Source of the DNA: Flavobacteriales bacterium | Lineage (GTDB): Bacteria; Bacteroidota; Bacteroidia; Flavobacteriales_F; PHOS-HE28 | Assembly: GCA_030584065.1 (NCBI GenBank) | Contig: CP129489.1 | Location: 3,760,235-3,824,234, forward strand | DNA length: 64,000 nucleotides | Direction of reading: 5' to 3' | Shown: piece after piece, positions 8,067 to 17,385 of the stretch | Layout of the letters: the number at the start of each line of letters is the position of its first letter | How positions within the stretch are numbered: the stretch's first letter is position 1 | Translations under genes and position numbers: made by a program | Notes under the pieces: generated by a model | Told to the model about the DNA's origin: nothing | The model's input: the letters and a program-made list of their open reading frames with translations, nothing else | The model's database searches: none

Positions 8067-9686
8067 CTATTCCAGCACCACCGGCATCTCCTTCGGGTGG
8101 CGCACGGAGTAGCTGAATCCCACCTTCCTCGTGGCCTTGGGCTCCAGGCGCAGGTTCCATGTCAGTGCGCCGCGGTTGTCGTCGCGTGCGGCTCCGGTGG
8201 CATCCTCCAGCTTCACTTCGATTTCGCTCTGCGGGCTCAGGGGCCATTGGTCGCGCAGCTCCAGGTCGACCATTGCGCCCTTGGTGTTGCGCACCGTGAT
8301 GTCCCAGCCGACTGTGACCGTGCGCTTGCCGCTCACGATGGCCTTCTCGTTGGTCGATTTGCGCCGCACGCGTTCGATCGCTACGCCCTTGTCCCGGCCC
8401 AGGCTGATGTCGAGGGTGTCCTTGGGCTCGTCGAGGTTCAGGTAGCTCTCCCCCACGAAGGTGCCCTCGAAGAACACATTGGCGGCGCCGGGCAGTAGGT
8501 TGAGGTCCTCCCAGCCCGTGGTGCGCGCATAGAGGAAAGCATCCTTGTCCAGCTTGGGCGTGGCGAAGTGCTTATAGGTCGCCGCGATGCTCTGGCTCTG
8601 CACGCCCACGGTGTGCGCCCGGCCATCGCTCGGGATGGTGAAGGGGGCATCGATCACGAATTCGCGCGTGGTGGTGCGAAAGGCCACGGTGTTCGCCACG
8701 ATGCTGCGGGCTTCCCTCTCCTGCAGGTCCATTTCGGCGCCGGCATGGGCGGGGGGGGCGGCCATCGGCGCTTCGGCTTTTTGCCGCGTGCGGCTCTCAA
8801 TGCTCACGGTCTGCAGCCGACGGGGCTGGTAGGTGTAGAGCGTCCAAGGGTTCAGCGCGGGCATCACCCCGCCGAGGGTAGGATTGCCGCTGCTCAGGCT
8901 CAAGCTCACCTTGCTCCAATCCTCGCCGGTATTGTTGGTCACCAGCGCCTTCATCAGCAGGTCGATGGGCTGTCCCACTCCCTTGGCCCGCAGGTCGTAG
9001 GCGGGCAGCCATCCGGCGCTGCCCACGAAGTAGGTGATGGTGAACGTGGCGGTCACCTCGGCACCGCTGGTGATCTCCACGACCACCTCGCTGGTGGGGC
9101 GCGGCGCCTGCGCCTGCAGGGAATTCAGCTGCTGGCGCAGCTTGTCGGCCTCCTGCCCGATGGCGGTGAGCTTCTCCTGCTGCGCCAGCCAGTTCGCCTT
9201 GGTGATCGTGAGCCGCTGGCGCACGTAGTCGTTCACTGCAGTGAGCTGTGCGGCCGTGAGTCCGTTCTGCTGCCCGCCGATGCTGCTGTTCTTGCCCAGC
9301 AGCTGCTCCTCGTTCACCCAAACATCCTGCATGGCCTTTTCGTAGGCCCAGTCCTTCTCCAGCTTCTTGATGCGCGCCTGCAGGTCCTCGATCTCCTTCT
9401 TCTTCGGGCTCTCCGTGAGGTAGTTGATGCGGTGGTTCACGCTCAGGATCTGGTAGCCGCCCTTGCCGGTCACGTGTATGCTCTGCGGGTCGAGCTGCTC
9501 GGCCAGGCCGGTGAAGGCCAGCACGCTGGTCCCCGCCGGGATGGAGGCGGTGGCGCTCCGCGTCACCTGCGCGCCGCTCAGGAAGACCTTGGCCTCGGCG
9601 ACCTTGCTGGGGATGGCTTTCTCGCCGTCGGCAGCGGACAGTGCGGTGAGGAGTGTGCAGGAGAGGAAGAGCGATGCAGTGCGCAT
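8067..9686 (-). CDS. DUF4139 / MuiA-family (mucoidy inhibitor A) secreted protein
   Basis: 539 residues. A signal peptide (SLFLSCTLLTALSAADG) is followed by the N-terminal DUF4140 domain (VAEAKVFLSGAQVTRSA and GLAEQLDPQSIHVTGKG), a coiled coil at about 90-200, and the C-terminal DUF4139 domain beginning near VGSAGWLPAYDLRA and ending VGFSYSVRHPK. This is the MuiA-like architecture widespread in Bacteroidota; the biochemical role is unknown. The start at 9686 gives the signal peptide; the upstream ATG at 9743 does not. A promoter-like TACCTTCA lies at 9707-9714. The L,D-transpeptidase gene follows after 17 bp. Confidence 0.88.
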   Translation of the reverse strand: MRTASLFLSCTLLTALSAADGEKAIPSKVAEAKVFLSGAQVTRSATASIPAGTSVLAFTGLAEQLDPQSIHVTGKGGYQILSVNHRINYLTESPKKKEIEDLQARIKKLEKDWAYEKAMQDVWVNEEQLLGKNSSIGGQQNGLTAAQLTAVNDYVRQRLTITKANWLAQQEKLTAIGQEADKLRQQLNSLQAQAPRPTSEVVVEITSGAEVTATFTITYFVGSAGWLPAYDLRAKGVGQPIDLLMKALVTNNTGEDWSKVSLSLSSGNPTLGGVMPALNPWTLYTYQPRRLQTVSIESRTRQKAEAPMAAPPAHAGAEMDLQEREARSIVANTVAFRTTTREFVIDAPFTIPSDGRAHTVGVQSQSIAATYKHFATPKLDKDAFLYARTTGWEDLNLLPGAANVFFEGTFVGESYLNLDEPKDTLDISLGRDKGVAIERVRRKSTNEKAIVSGKRTVTVGWDITVRNTKGAMVDLELRDQWPLSPQSEIEVKLEDATGAARDDNRGALTWNLRLEPKATRKVGFSYSVRHPKEMPVVLE

Positions 9687-9706
9687 GGCGGTCGGGTTTG
9701 CTCGGG

Positions 9707-9714
9707 TGAAGGTA
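9707..9714 (-). promoter_or_regulatory. Probable -7 element (TACCTTCA) for the DUF4139 gene
   Basis: Minus-strand TACCTTCA is one base from the TAnnTTYG element seen elsewhere in the window. It ends 20 nt before the ATG at 9686. Confidence 0.35.
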
Positions 9715-9770
9715 TCCGGTAGGACCGGTGCGATGCCGTACACGCGAGAAGCGTGCCGGTTCAGGGGCTC

Positions 9771-11651
9771 TCAGAGCCCTGCGCCCTGGTTTCGCCGCCA
9801 GAGCTGGAAGACCATCAGCGTCCAGAGCAGCTTGCGGTGGTTGGCCCGCCTGGCGAAGTGCTCCTGCTTCAGGCGCTCCACATGGGCGGGATCGAAGAGG
9901 CCGTCGCGTCGCAGCGCATCCGCGGAGAGCAGGTCCTCGCACAAAGGGCGCAGCGGCCGGCGCAGCCAGTCGCTGAGCGGGATGCCGAAGCCCTTCTTCG
10001 GCCGGTCGATGATGGCGTCGGGGATCTTGCCGCGCATGACCTGCTTCAGCAGCCATTTGCCGCCGATCCAGGGACGCTTGGCCGAAGCGGGCAGGCTGTT
10101 CAGCAGCTCCACAACCTCTACGTCCATGAAGGGCGCCCGCACCTCCAGTGACGTGTACATGCTGGCGCGGTCCACCTTCACCAGGATGTCGTCGAGCAGG
10201 TAAGTGAGCAGGTAGATGAGGATCGTGGAATCCAGCGGACCGTCCTTGCCGCCCCGTTCGCTCAGGAGCGCATCGATCGGTTCCAGCCCGGTGGCCGATC
10301 CAAGCTCAGCCCGCGCCTCGCGGGTGAACAGCTCCTGCTTCTCCTGTGGCGTGAAGCTGCCCAGCCACAGCGTATGCACATGCTGCGGCCCTTGGCCGAA
10401 GCCGCGCAGGAACTGCCTCACCTTGAAGTCGAGGCTGATGTTGCGGTCGCTCACGGGCAGCAGCCCTGAGGCGCGTTGCAGCAACCGCATCAGGCCATGG
10501 GGCAGGGCGGCCATGAGGCGGCGGTACCGGTCGGCGACGAATGTGGGGTAGCCCGCCAGCAACTCGTCGCTGCCATCGCCCCCCAGCGCCACGGTCACCT
10601 GCTGGCGGGCGAAGCGGCTGAGCAGGTGCGTGGGGATGAGCGACGCATCGGCGAAGGGCTCGTCCAGCGTGGCATAGAGCGGCGCGATAAGGTCCAGGCT
10701 GTCCTGCTCGGTGAGGACCTGTGCATGGTGCTCGGTGCCCAGGTGATCTGCCACCAGCCGGGCTTGGCTGCTCTCGTCATAACTCTTCTCCTCGAACCCG
10801 ATGGAAAAGGTCTTGATGCGGCTGGTGCTGCTGCGCTGCGCGTAGTAGGCCACGGTGCTGCTGTCCAGCCCGCCGCTCAGGAAGACACCCAGCGGCACAT
10901 CGCTCATGAGCCGGCGCTCGGTAGCCTTCAGCAGCGCCTCGTCCAGCCGGGCCATGGCCTCGGCCTCGGAGAGCGGAGCCTTGGTGAACCGAGGCGTCCA
11001 GTAGGGCCGCTCCCAGGCCACACGCCCCTCGAGCACTCTCATGCAATGGCCCGGCCTCAGCTTCCGCACGCCGCTCGCGATGCTGCGTGGCGTGGGCACG
11101 TACTCGAAGGTGAGGTATTGGTTCAGCGCATGCAGGTCCAAGCGGGCGTCCACCGCTGGGTGCGCGAGCACCGCCTTCAGCTCGCTTCCGAACACGAATG
11201 CGCCAGGCGCCTCGGCGTAGTGCAGGGGCTTCTTGCCCATGCGGTCCCGCGCCAGGAAGAGGCTGCCGTCCCGGGCATCATGGATGGCGAAGGCCCACAT
11301 GCCATTGAGCAGGGGCAGCATCGCTTCGCCATGCTCTGCGTAGAGGTGCAGCAGCACTTCGGTGTCGGAGGCCGTGCGGAACACGCGCCCCTTCGCCGCC
11401 AGTGCATCGCGCAGCGCGCGGTAGTTGTAGATCTCGCCGTTGAAGATGATGGTGAGCCGCCCCTCGTCATCGCGCATGGGCTGGTCGGCCCCATGGCTCA
11501 GGTCGATGATGCTCAGCCTGGCATGTGCCAGACCCGTCGCGCCGACCATCACGGCCTCCTGCAGGTCCGGCCCGCGGTAGGCGATGCGCGCGATCATGCG
11601 ACGGGCATCCTCCAGCCCTCCGCTGCCTTGGAATCCGGCGATGCCGCACAT
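9771..11651 (-). CDS. asnB: Asparagine synthase (glutamine-hydrolysing)
   Basis: 626-residue two-domain enzyme. The N-terminal class II glutamine amidotransferase domain starts MCGIAGF, with Cys2 as the nucleophile; the C-terminal AsnB synthase domain carries the PP-loop ATP motif SGGLDSST and ALGGDGSDELLAGY. It transfers glutamine-derived ammonia to an AMP-activated carboxylate. Bacterial AsnB paralogues of this length in polysaccharide loci often amidate sugar acids or act on unknown carboxylates rather than making free asparagine. Here the gene is the last of a run of methyltransferase and glycosyltransferase genes, so a role in surface-glycan modification is plausible; free asparagine synthesis is the alternative. 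Confidence 0.92.
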   Translation of the reverse strand: MCGIAGFQGSGGLEDARRMIARIAYRGPDLQEAVMVGATGLAHARLSIIDLSHGADQPMRDDEGRLTIIFNGEIYNYRALRDALAAKGRVFRTASDTEVLLHLYAEHGEAMLPLLNGMWAFAIHDARDGSLFLARDRMGKKPLHYAEAPGAFVFGSELKAVLAHPAVDARLDLHALNQYLTFEYVPTPRSIASGVRKLRPGHCMRVLEGRVAWERPYWTPRFTKAPLSEAEAMARLDEALLKATERRLMSDVPLGVFLSGGLDSSTVAYYAQRSSTSRIKTFSIGFEEKSYDESSQARLVADHLGTEHHAQVLTEQDSLDLIAPLYATLDEPFADASLIPTHLLSRFARQQVTVALGGDGSDELLAGYPTFVADRYRRLMAALPHGLMRLLQRASGLLPVSDRNISLDFKVRQFLRGFGQGPQHVHTLWLGSFTPQEKQELFTREARAELGSATGLEPIDALLSERGGKDGPLDSTILIYLLTYLLDDILVKVDRASMYTSLEVRAPFMDVEVVELLNSLPASAKRPWIGGKWLLKQVMRGKIPDAIIDRPKKGFGIPLSDWLRRPLRPLCEDLLSADALRRDGLFDPAHVERLKQEHFARRANHRKLLWTLMVFQLWRRNQGAGL

Positions 11652-11657
11652 CCGCGT

Positions 11658-12401
11658 TCAGGATTGGGCGCGCCGGGCCACGGCGATGATGCTCGATCCG
11701 GCAAGGCCGCCGGGCAGCACCGCGGCTTCCAGTGCGAAGAGCCTCCCGATGGCGTTGTGCGCGGCGCTGGCCGCCCCTGGTGCCGGCGCATGGAACCGCA
11801 CATTGCGCTTCCGCCCGCGCAGCGCGTTGTTCAGGGCAATGGCCGCATAGAGTCCGTGGAAGAAGTAGGCGCTCCATTCCGGCGACAGGCCCGCCGCCTC
11901 GAGTTCCTGCTGCAGCATGGGCCGGTCATAGCGGCGGAAGTGGCCGAAGTGGTCGTCGAAGGTGGTCCATAGTTCTTGGCGGGCCGGCACGGTCACCACC
12001 ACGGTGCGCGCATTCGGATAGGCCGCCAGAAGCCCGCGCAGGAACCCCGGCGCATCGGCGATGTGCTCGATCACATCGAAGAGCGCCAGCACCGTGATGC
12101 CTGCCCGGAAGTCCGCCGGCAGCGCCGTGGCATCAGCGCCCAGCATCAGGTGCTCCGCCGCATGGATCCCCCGTCGGGGAGTGCCCAGCTCAACGCCCTT
12201 GGCCTCCCAGCCGCAGGCCCTCAGGTGGTGCGTGACGATGCCGGTGCCGCAGCCCACCTCCAGGATGCGCTCCGTGCGCGGCACGGAGCGCTCGAAGGCG
12301 CGGGCCACTACCGCCTTGCGCGCGATCTGCCACCAAGTGCGCTCGATGCCGGGCGGATAGGCCTCACTGAACTGGTCCTGGTCGAAGTCCGTGCCCTTCA
12401 T
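11658..12401 (-). CDS. Class I SAM-dependent methyltransferase
   Basis: 247 residues with the Rossmann-fold methyltransferase motif I ILEVGCGTGIVTHHL, followed by motif II around LGADATALP and the post-motif DVIEHIADAPGFLRGLL. The C-terminal half has a hydrophobic patch (FFHGLYAAIALNNAL) often seen in the cell-envelope subset of this family. The start at 12401 overlaps the stop of the upstream methyltransferase gene by 4 bp (ATGA), and asnB begins 6 bp downstream of its stop. The substrate is unknown; the polysaccharide context suggests a sugar or lipid-linked intermediate. Confidence 0.85.
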   Translation of the reverse strand: MKGTDFDQDQFSEAYPPGIERTWWQIARKAVVARAFERSVPRTERILEVGCGTGIVTHHLRACGWEAKGVELGTPRRGIHAAEHLMLGADATALPADFRAGITVLALFDVIEHIADAPGFLRGLLAAYPNARTVVVTVPARQELWTTFDDHFGHFRRYDRPMLQQELEAAGLSPEWSAYFFHGLYAAIALNNALRGRKRNVRFHAPAPGAASAAHNAIGRLFALEAAVLPGGLAGSSIIAVARRAQS

Positions 12402-13228
12402 GCACTCCTCCGTTTGCCGCCGAACTTCCAGGAGTTGCCGTTGCGGAAGATGACGTAGGTGCTGCCGGGCTCCGCATCGGCCGTGCGCAGCCACTCCTCC
12501 ACGGTACCGCGCCGGATGTAGGCCGTCTGAGGCGTCACCAGCTGGTCGAAGGCCACGTGGCGGAAGAAGGCGAAGCCGCGCTGCGCGATCCACAGCGAGT
12601 AGTCATAGAGAGGAAGCCCGCGCAGGACGGGCCAGCGCAGTGCGTTCAGCGCCTTGGCATACACGTAGTAGGGGGCCACCAGCGGGGTGGCGATGCCGTA
12701 CTTGGTCAACCACCATGGCAGCGCCGAGGCCACCTTGCGGATGGGGTCCACCACCAAGCGGATAAGGCCGTTGCCCTCGTGCGCATACACCCAGCAGTGG
12801 AAGCGTCCGCCCGGCTTGGTGTTCCGCAGCACCGCCTCGAACCCCTTGCGCGGGTCCTTCAGGTGGTGCAGCACACCGATGCAGTAGACCAGGTCATACC
12901 GCGCCGGATCGTCGTACGTGGTCAGGTCGTGCTTCACGATCCGCCAGGCCTTGAACCCCGTGCGCCCCATGTTGCGCTCGGCCATCGCCACGCTGTCACC
13001 CAGGTCCACGCCCACCAGTTGGGCGGGCCGCCACTCGGCCATGTGGGTGAGCAGGTTGCCGCCGCCGCAGCCAAGCTCCAGCACGCGGCGCCCCTCGGCA
13101 TCGGCGCGCCCGAGCGGCGCGAACCACTCCTCGAACTGGGCCGTGCTGTACACCGACCCCTCGGGCAGGTTGTTCCACGAGGTGGCGAAGGCATCCGCCG
13201 TGCGCTGGTCGATCGGCTGCTCGCTCAT
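12398..13228 (-). CDS. Class I SAM-dependent methyltransferase
   Basis: 276 residues. Motif I is RVLELGCGGGNLLTHMA, the acidic ribose-binding position is in VGVDLGDSV, and the catalytic-core helix is LVYCIGVLHHLKDPRKGFEA. The C-terminal part is longer than the core domain and includes two hydrophobic stretches around LPWWLTKYGIATPLVAPYY. The start at 13228 gives ATGA overlap with the upstream gene, and its own stop overlaps the next gene in the same way, so three methyltransferase genes are translationally coupled. The target molecule cannot be inferred beyond a likely glycan or polyprenyl-linked precursor. Confidence 0.85.
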   Translation of the reverse strand: MSEQPIDQRTADAFATSWNNLPEGSVYSTAQFEEWFAPLGRADAEGRRVLELGCGGGNLLTHMAEWRPAQLVGVDLGDSVAMAERNMGRTGFKAWRIVKHDLTTYDDPARYDLVYCIGVLHHLKDPRKGFEAVLRNTKPGGRFHCWVYAHEGNGLIRLVVDPIRKVASALPWWLTKYGIATPLVAPYYVYAKALNALRWPVLRGLPLYDYSLWIAQRGFAFFRHVAFDQLVTPQTAYIRRGTVEEWLRTADAEPGSTYVIFRNGNSWKFGGKRRSA

Positions 13229-13791
13229 GGCTTGCGGAACCGGTATTCGATCTCCTCGAAGCCGCCCACCCAGAAGCACCACAGGCGGCTGCAGGCCATC
13301 GGGCTCAGGTTGGCGAAGAAGTTCACCACTGCGTTCACCCCGCGCATCAGGGCGATGGTGGCTCTGCCCACGCCCATGTACGGCAGCAGGTGGAAGAACG
13401 CGAAGTAGTGCAGCTCCATCCGCTGCAGCTCGAAGTGCACCCCGAAGTAGCCGCTCTTGGTGAACGTGGGGTCGAAGTACTTGGGGAAGGTGACGTCGAA
13501 GCCGGCCTTGTGCTCGGCGTGCGTGAAGCCCCGGCTGAAATGCGGCACCTTCACGATCAGCGTGCCGCCCGGTTTCAGGATGCGGTGCAGCTCCTGCATC
13601 ACCACGAAAGGGCGGTCGAGGTGCTCCAGCACGTGCGAGGCCAGCACATGGTCGAAGCTCGCATCCGCGAAGGGGTAGGGAAAGCTGTTCAGGTCGTGCT
13701 GCACGTCGATGTCCACGTGGCTGTGGAAATCCACATTCACGTAGCCCTCGCGGAAGTCCTCGCCGCAGCCCAGGTTCAGTTTGCGCTCCAT
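13225..13791 (-). CDS. Small SAM-dependent methyltransferase
   Basis: 188 residues, a compact methyltransferase of the kind found in O-antigen loci. It begins directly with motif I (KLNLGCGEDFREGYVNVD), has HVLEHLDRPFVVMQELHRI as the post-motif helix and LKPGGTLIVKVPHFS. The start at 13791 coincides with the stop of the GT2 gene (1-bp overlap), and its stop overlaps the next methyltransferase by 4 bp, so the cluster is tightly coupled. Substrate unknown. Confidence 0.82.
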   Translation of the reverse strand: MERKLNLGCGEDFREGYVNVDFHSHVDIDVQHDLNSFPYPFADASFDHVLASHVLEHLDRPFVVMQELHRILKPGGTLIVKVPHFSRGFTHAEHKAGFDVTFPKYFDPTFTKSGYFGVHFELQRMELHYFAFFHLLPYMGVGRATIALMRGVNAVVNFFANLSPMACSRLWCFWVGGFEEIEYRFRKP

Positions 13792-14732
13792 CAGAGGTTG
13801 ACCTTTCGTCGGATGGTGAAGGTGGTCTTGCCCTGGCTCTCGAAGTAGGTGCGCATCATCATCTCCGCCAGTACGCCGAGCAGGATCATGAGCAGCCCGA
13901 TGATGAAGAACATGGAGGTGATCACCGGCAGCGGCGTCTGCACGAAATCCTTGCGACCGGTGAGCTTGAACCAGAGCATGAGGGCGAAGGCGAAGAACGC
14001 CACGCCGAAGGAAAGGAAGCCCGCTCCGCCGAAGAAGTGGATGGGCTTGGTCATGTGCTTGTCCAGGAACTTGATCAGCAGCAGGTCCAGCATCACCTTG
14101 TAGGTGCGGAAGAGCCCATAGTTGCTGCGGCCGAACTGGCGCGGCTGGTAGCGTACCGGCAACTCGCCCACGCGCCCCCCCTGCCAGCTGCAGTACACGG
14201 GTATGAAGCGGTGCATCTGCCCGTAGAGCACCACGTCCTTGATCACGTCGCGTCGGTAGGCCTTCAGCGTGCAGCCGTAGTCGTGCAGCTTCACCCCGCT
14301 GATGGAGCTGATCAGCCGATTGGCCATCAGCGAGGGCAGCTTCCGCGTCAGGAACTGGCCCTTCCAGCGGTCGCGCCGCCAGCCGCTGACCACGTCATAG
14401 CCCTCGTCGAGCTTGGCCAGCAGCAGCGGTATGTCCGCCGGGTCGTTCTCCAGGTCGCTGTCCATCAGCACCAGTACATCGCCCTTGGCATGCTGGATGC
14501 CCGCATTGATGGCCGCCGTCTGCCCGAAGTTGCGGCGGAAGTCGATGGCGCGCAACCGCCCATCAGCGGCGCAGGCCTCCGCCAGCACGCGGAAGGAATC
14601 GTCCTTCGACCCGTCGTTCACCAGGATCACCTCGTAATCCAGCGCATCCAGTGCGCCCTTGATGCGCTCCAGCAGCAGGGGCAGGCTCTTCGCCTCGTTG
14701 TACACCGGAATGATGAGCGAGATGTGCGGCAT
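13791..14732 (-). CDS. Glycosyltransferase family 2, polyprenyl-phosphate sugar transferase type
   Basis: 313 residues. The GT-A domain shows the nucleotide-binding start ISLIIPVYNEAKSL, VNDGSKDDS, and the metal-binding DSDLENDP, followed by NFGQTAAINAG. The C-terminus has two membrane segments (about 235-260 and 270-290). This is the DPM1/GtrB/ArnC-like layout, enzymes that move a sugar from a nucleotide to undecaprenyl phosphate on the cytoplasmic face. The lipid-linked sugar would then be used by a GT-C enzyme; the adjacent membrane protein at 14737-16185 is the obvious candidate. The specific sugar is unknown. Confidence 0.9.
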   Translation of the reverse strand: MPHISLIIPVYNEAKSLPLLLERIKGALDALDYEVILVNDGSKDDSFRVLAEACAADGRLRAIDFRRNFGQTAAINAGIQHAKGDVLVLMDSDLENDPADIPLLLAKLDEGYDVVSGWRRDRWKGQFLTRKLPSLMANRLISSISGVKLHDYGCTLKAYRRDVIKDVVLYGQMHRFIPVYCSWQGGRVGELPVRYQPRQFGRSNYGLFRTYKVMLDLLLIKFLDKHMTKPIHFFGGAGFLSFGVAFFAFALMLWFKLTGRKDFVQTPLPVITSMFFIIGLLMILLGVLAEMMMRTYFESQGKTTFTIRRKVNL

Positions 14733-14736
14733 GGCG

Positions 14737-16185
14737 TCAGGGGCGGGGCGCGAAGCGACGATGCAGGCCCACGAAGGCGCATAGCAGCATCACGGGGATG
14801 AAGAGCACCAGGTAGCGGTGCTCGGCGAAGCGCAGCACCAGGGGGAATATGAGGAGGCCGAACGGAACGATCAGCGCTGGAACCGCTGCCATCGCCTGCT
14901 CCTCGGGCCGCCGCACCCAGAGCCAGGCTCCCGCAAGGCCGCACAGCAGCGTGGCCCAGTGCAGCCCGAAGTGGAACAGCTTCATCGCCTTCTGGTGTAG
15001 CGGCATCGCGCGGAAGGTGAGGTCATAAGCCACGGGGTTGCCCGTCTGCAAGACGTAGCGCCTCAGTGCGAGCAGCCTCGAGAGCACGTAATACTGGAAG
15101 GGATGCTCGTCGATGAAGGCGGCCGTCCATCGCTCGAAGCGCGCGTTCAGCGCCCGGTTGCGGGCCTCCAGATAAGCGGCGGACACCGTGTCGTGCTTCA
15201 GCGCGAGGATCTCATCGGCCGCGGCGCGCAGGCTGTCCATGGTGTACGCGCTCGTGAGGATGCGGTCGGGCAGCTGGATGGAACCGGCGTTGGTGCGCCC
15301 TGGCACCTGGTCCAGGCCGGTGTTGAAGAAGCGCATCTCCGCCTGCGGGTCGGTCCACCAGGTGATGTCGCCACCGATGGCCTGCACGAATACCATGGCC
15401 GTCAGCGCCGGGGTGGGGGAGTCCTCATCCACATAGAGCGTGCGGGTCACCGGTATGAAGGAGCCGTAGCGGATTGCGTTGCGGATGATCCAGGCTCCAT
15501 CGGCCACCGCTAACGGCAGCAGGAAGAGCACCGCATGACGGAGCGCCCCGGCGCGCTGCCGGCGGCCCAGCCAGAGTGCCACCAGCACGAATGCGGGCAC
15601 GGGGGCGAGCACCGGCTTCAGGAATATGCCCCACGCCAGCCAGGCGCCCGCGATCACCAGGTCCGCCGTGCGGCCCTGCCGGTTCCACGCCACCCAGCGG
15701 TCCAGGAAGAAGATCATCGCCGAGGTGCAGAAGCTCTCGGTGAGGATCACCGCATCGTACCACTGTACCGAGATGCTCACCGCATACACCGCCAGCAGGC
15801 CTGCGAACAGGGCCTTCGATCCGGTGAGCCGGTACGCCAGGCGCGCCAGCACGTACATGCTCACCGCGGCCAGCAGCGTTTGCAGCAGCACCAGCGCATC
15901 GTAGGTCAGGGGCGGCTCCGTGAAGAGGCGGACCAGCAGGTATACCGCGCCATAGCCCGGCATGCGCACGTCCGGCGTGTAGTCGCCGCCCCGCAGAAGT
16001 GATTCGATGGGCTCGAAGTACGTGGGCGCATCCGTCCACCAAACCCCCAGCCATCCCGCATTGCCCAAGCCGATTCCGCCCACCTGCATCAGGATCGTGA
16101 GCGTTGCGGCCTTGATCGCCAGGGTCACCACGAGCCATGCGCCCCAGCGCTCGGGATCGGGAAGTCGGTCGAGTAAACGGCGCAT
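14737..16185 (-). CDS. Polytopic membrane protein, putative GT-C (family 39-like) glycosyltransferase
   Basis: 482 residues with about ten predicted membrane helices. An early periplasmic-type loop carries acidic residues (WWTDAPTYFEPIESLL), as expected for the catalytic Asp loop of GT-C/PMT-like enzymes that use polyprenyl-phosphate sugars, and a large soluble segment (about residues 270-370) precedes the last helices. The start at 16185 was chosen because the preceding in-frame sequence to 16422 overlaps the divergent epimerase start region and has no membrane character. It is separated by 4 bp from the GT2 gene. Family assignment is tentative; a flippase or polymerase-like role is possible. 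Confidence 0.7.
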   Translation of the reverse strand: MRRLLDRLPDPERWGAWLVVTLAIKAATLTILMQVGGIGLGNAGWLGVWWTDAPTYFEPIESLLRGGDYTPDVRMPGYGAVYLLVRLFTEPPLTYDALVLLQTLLAAVSMYVLARLAYRLTGSKALFAGLLAVYAVSISVQWYDAVILTESFCTSAMIFFLDRWVAWNRQGRTADLVIAGAWLAWGIFLKPVLAPVPAFVLVALWLGRRQRAGALRHAVLFLLPLAVADGAWIIRNAIRYGSFIPVTRTLYVDEDSPTPALTAMVFVQAIGGDITWWTDPQAEMRFFNTGLDQVPGRTNAGSIQLPDRILTSAYTMDSLRAAADEILALKHDTVSAAYLEARNRALNARFERWTAAFIDEHPFQYYVLSRLLALRRYVLQTGNPVAYDLTFRAMPLHQKAMKLFHFGLHWATLLCGLAGAWLWVRRPEEQAMAAVPALIVPFGLLIFPLVLRFAEHRYLVLFIPVMLLCAFVGLHRRFAPRP

Positions 16186-16222
16186 CAGGGAGGGCAGCCC
16201 GGAGCCGCCGATGGTCGATGCG

Positions 16223-16230
16223 CAAATAAA
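16223..16230 (-). promoter_or_regulatory. Probable -7 element (TTTATTTG) for the polysaccharide operon
   Basis: An A/T-rich island in a very G+C-rich intergenic region. Minus-strand TTTATTTG is one base from TAnnTTTG and lies 37 nt before the start at 16185. The same octamer occurs upstream of topA. Confidence 0.4.
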
Positions 16231-16375
16231 GGCAAAATGCCCCGCCTGCCCGGAGCCGCGCCCGGCCCACCGGTACCGCGTGGAATGGCGCTGCATACAT
16301 TCGCCGGCCTCGTTCGGCATCAGCATCCGGGCTCCGGCCCAGGCGTGCATGGTGCAGCCGATCGTCGCAGCGCCG

Positions 16376-17362
16376 ATGGCCACTGTACCCCATGCCCTTG
16401 TCACAGGCGGTGCCGGATTCATCGGCAGTCATGTCGTGGACAGGCTTCTGGCCGAGGGCTGGCGCGTCACCGCCATCGACGATTTCGACCCCTTCTATGC
16501 GGCCGCCATCAAGCGCGCCAACGTGGCCGAGCACCTGAGGCACCCCGCCTACCGCCTGGTGGAGGGAGACCTGCTCAACTCCGCCGTGCTCGCGGCCGCC
16601 GAGCCCGCCGATGCACCCTTCACCGTGGTGGTCCACTTGGCCGCCAAGGCCGGCGTCCGCCCCAGCCTCATCGACCCCATGGCCTACCACCGGGCCAACG
16701 TCACGGGCACGCTTGTTATGCTCGGCCGGGCCCTGGCTTGGGGCGCTCCGCACATCGTGCTCGCCAGCAGCAGCAGCGTCTACGGCGAGGACCCCGGGGT
16801 GCCATGGCGCGAACAGGACTGCCGGGAACGGCCCATCAGCCCCTACGCGGCTACCAAGGTGATGGCCGAGCGCTATGCGCGCGAGCATGCGCACCGCACC
16901 GGCCTGCGCACCACGGCGCTCCGCTTCTTCACGGTATACGGGCCGAGGCAGCGGCCCGACCTGGCCATCCATCAGTTCACGCGCGCCATCATCGAGGGCC
17001 GGCCCATCAAGCGTTTCGGTGATGGCGGCACGCGCCGCGACTACACCTACATCGACGACATCGTCAATGGCGTCATGGGAGCCATTCGGCGCTCCGCCGG
17101 CGAGGCATTCGAGGTCTACAACCTCGGCAACTCGGGCACCGTCACGCTCAATGAGCTCATCGCTGCCATCGAGCGCACCGTGGGACGCAAGGCCGTCATC
17201 GAGCAGCATCCTGAGCAGCCAGGCGATGTGCCACAGACCTACGCCGATGTCTCCAAGGCGGGCCTGCACCTCGGCTTCGTGCCCTCCACCCCGCTCAGCG
17301 TCGGCCTCGAGGCCTTCCACCGCTGGTTCCTGCAGGCCAAGGAACTGGGCATCCTGCCCTAG
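16376..17362 (+). CDS. NAD-dependent sugar-nucleotide epimerase (UDP-glucuronate 4-epimerase-like)
   Basis: 328-residue extended short-chain dehydrogenase. The N-terminal Rossmann motif is VTGGAGFIGSHVVDRL, the catalytic Ser/Tyr/Lys set is visible in LASSSSVYGE and SPYAATK, and the substrate-side motif is RFFTVYGPRQRPD, followed by GTRRDYTYIDD. This pattern is closest to UDP-glucuronate/UDP-galacturonate 4-epimerases and related UDP-sugar epimerases. The start at 16376 was chosen because the family begins directly at the Rossmann strand; the longer frame back to 16007 is not conserved-looking. It is divergent from the polysaccharide operon and convergent with the condensin operon (23-bp gap), and probably supplies a sugar nucleotide to the former. 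Confidence 0.88.
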   Translation: MATVPHALVTGGAGFIGSHVVDRLLAEGWRVTAIDDFDPFYAAAIKRANVAEHLRHPAYRLVEGDLLNSAVLAAAEPADAPFTVVVHLAAKAGVRPSLIDPMAYHRANVTGTLVMLGRALAWGAPHIVLASSSSVYGEDPGVPWREQDCRERPISPYAATKVMAERYAREHAHRTGLRTTALRFFTVYGPRQRPDLAIHQFTRAIIEGRPIKRFGDGGTRRDYTYIDDIVNGVMGAIRRSAGEAFEVYNLGNSGTVTLNELIAAIERTVGRKAVIEQHPEQPGDVPQTYADVSKAGLHLGFVPSTPLSVGLEAFHRWFLQAKELGILP

Positions 17363-17385
17363 CTCCCAGCCCGCGCCTTGGGCGC

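Noticed and set aside
15425-17320. Long minus-strand frame across the epimerase and membrane-protein genes
   Set aside because: Covers two unrelated genes in the wrong frame and has no coherent domain.
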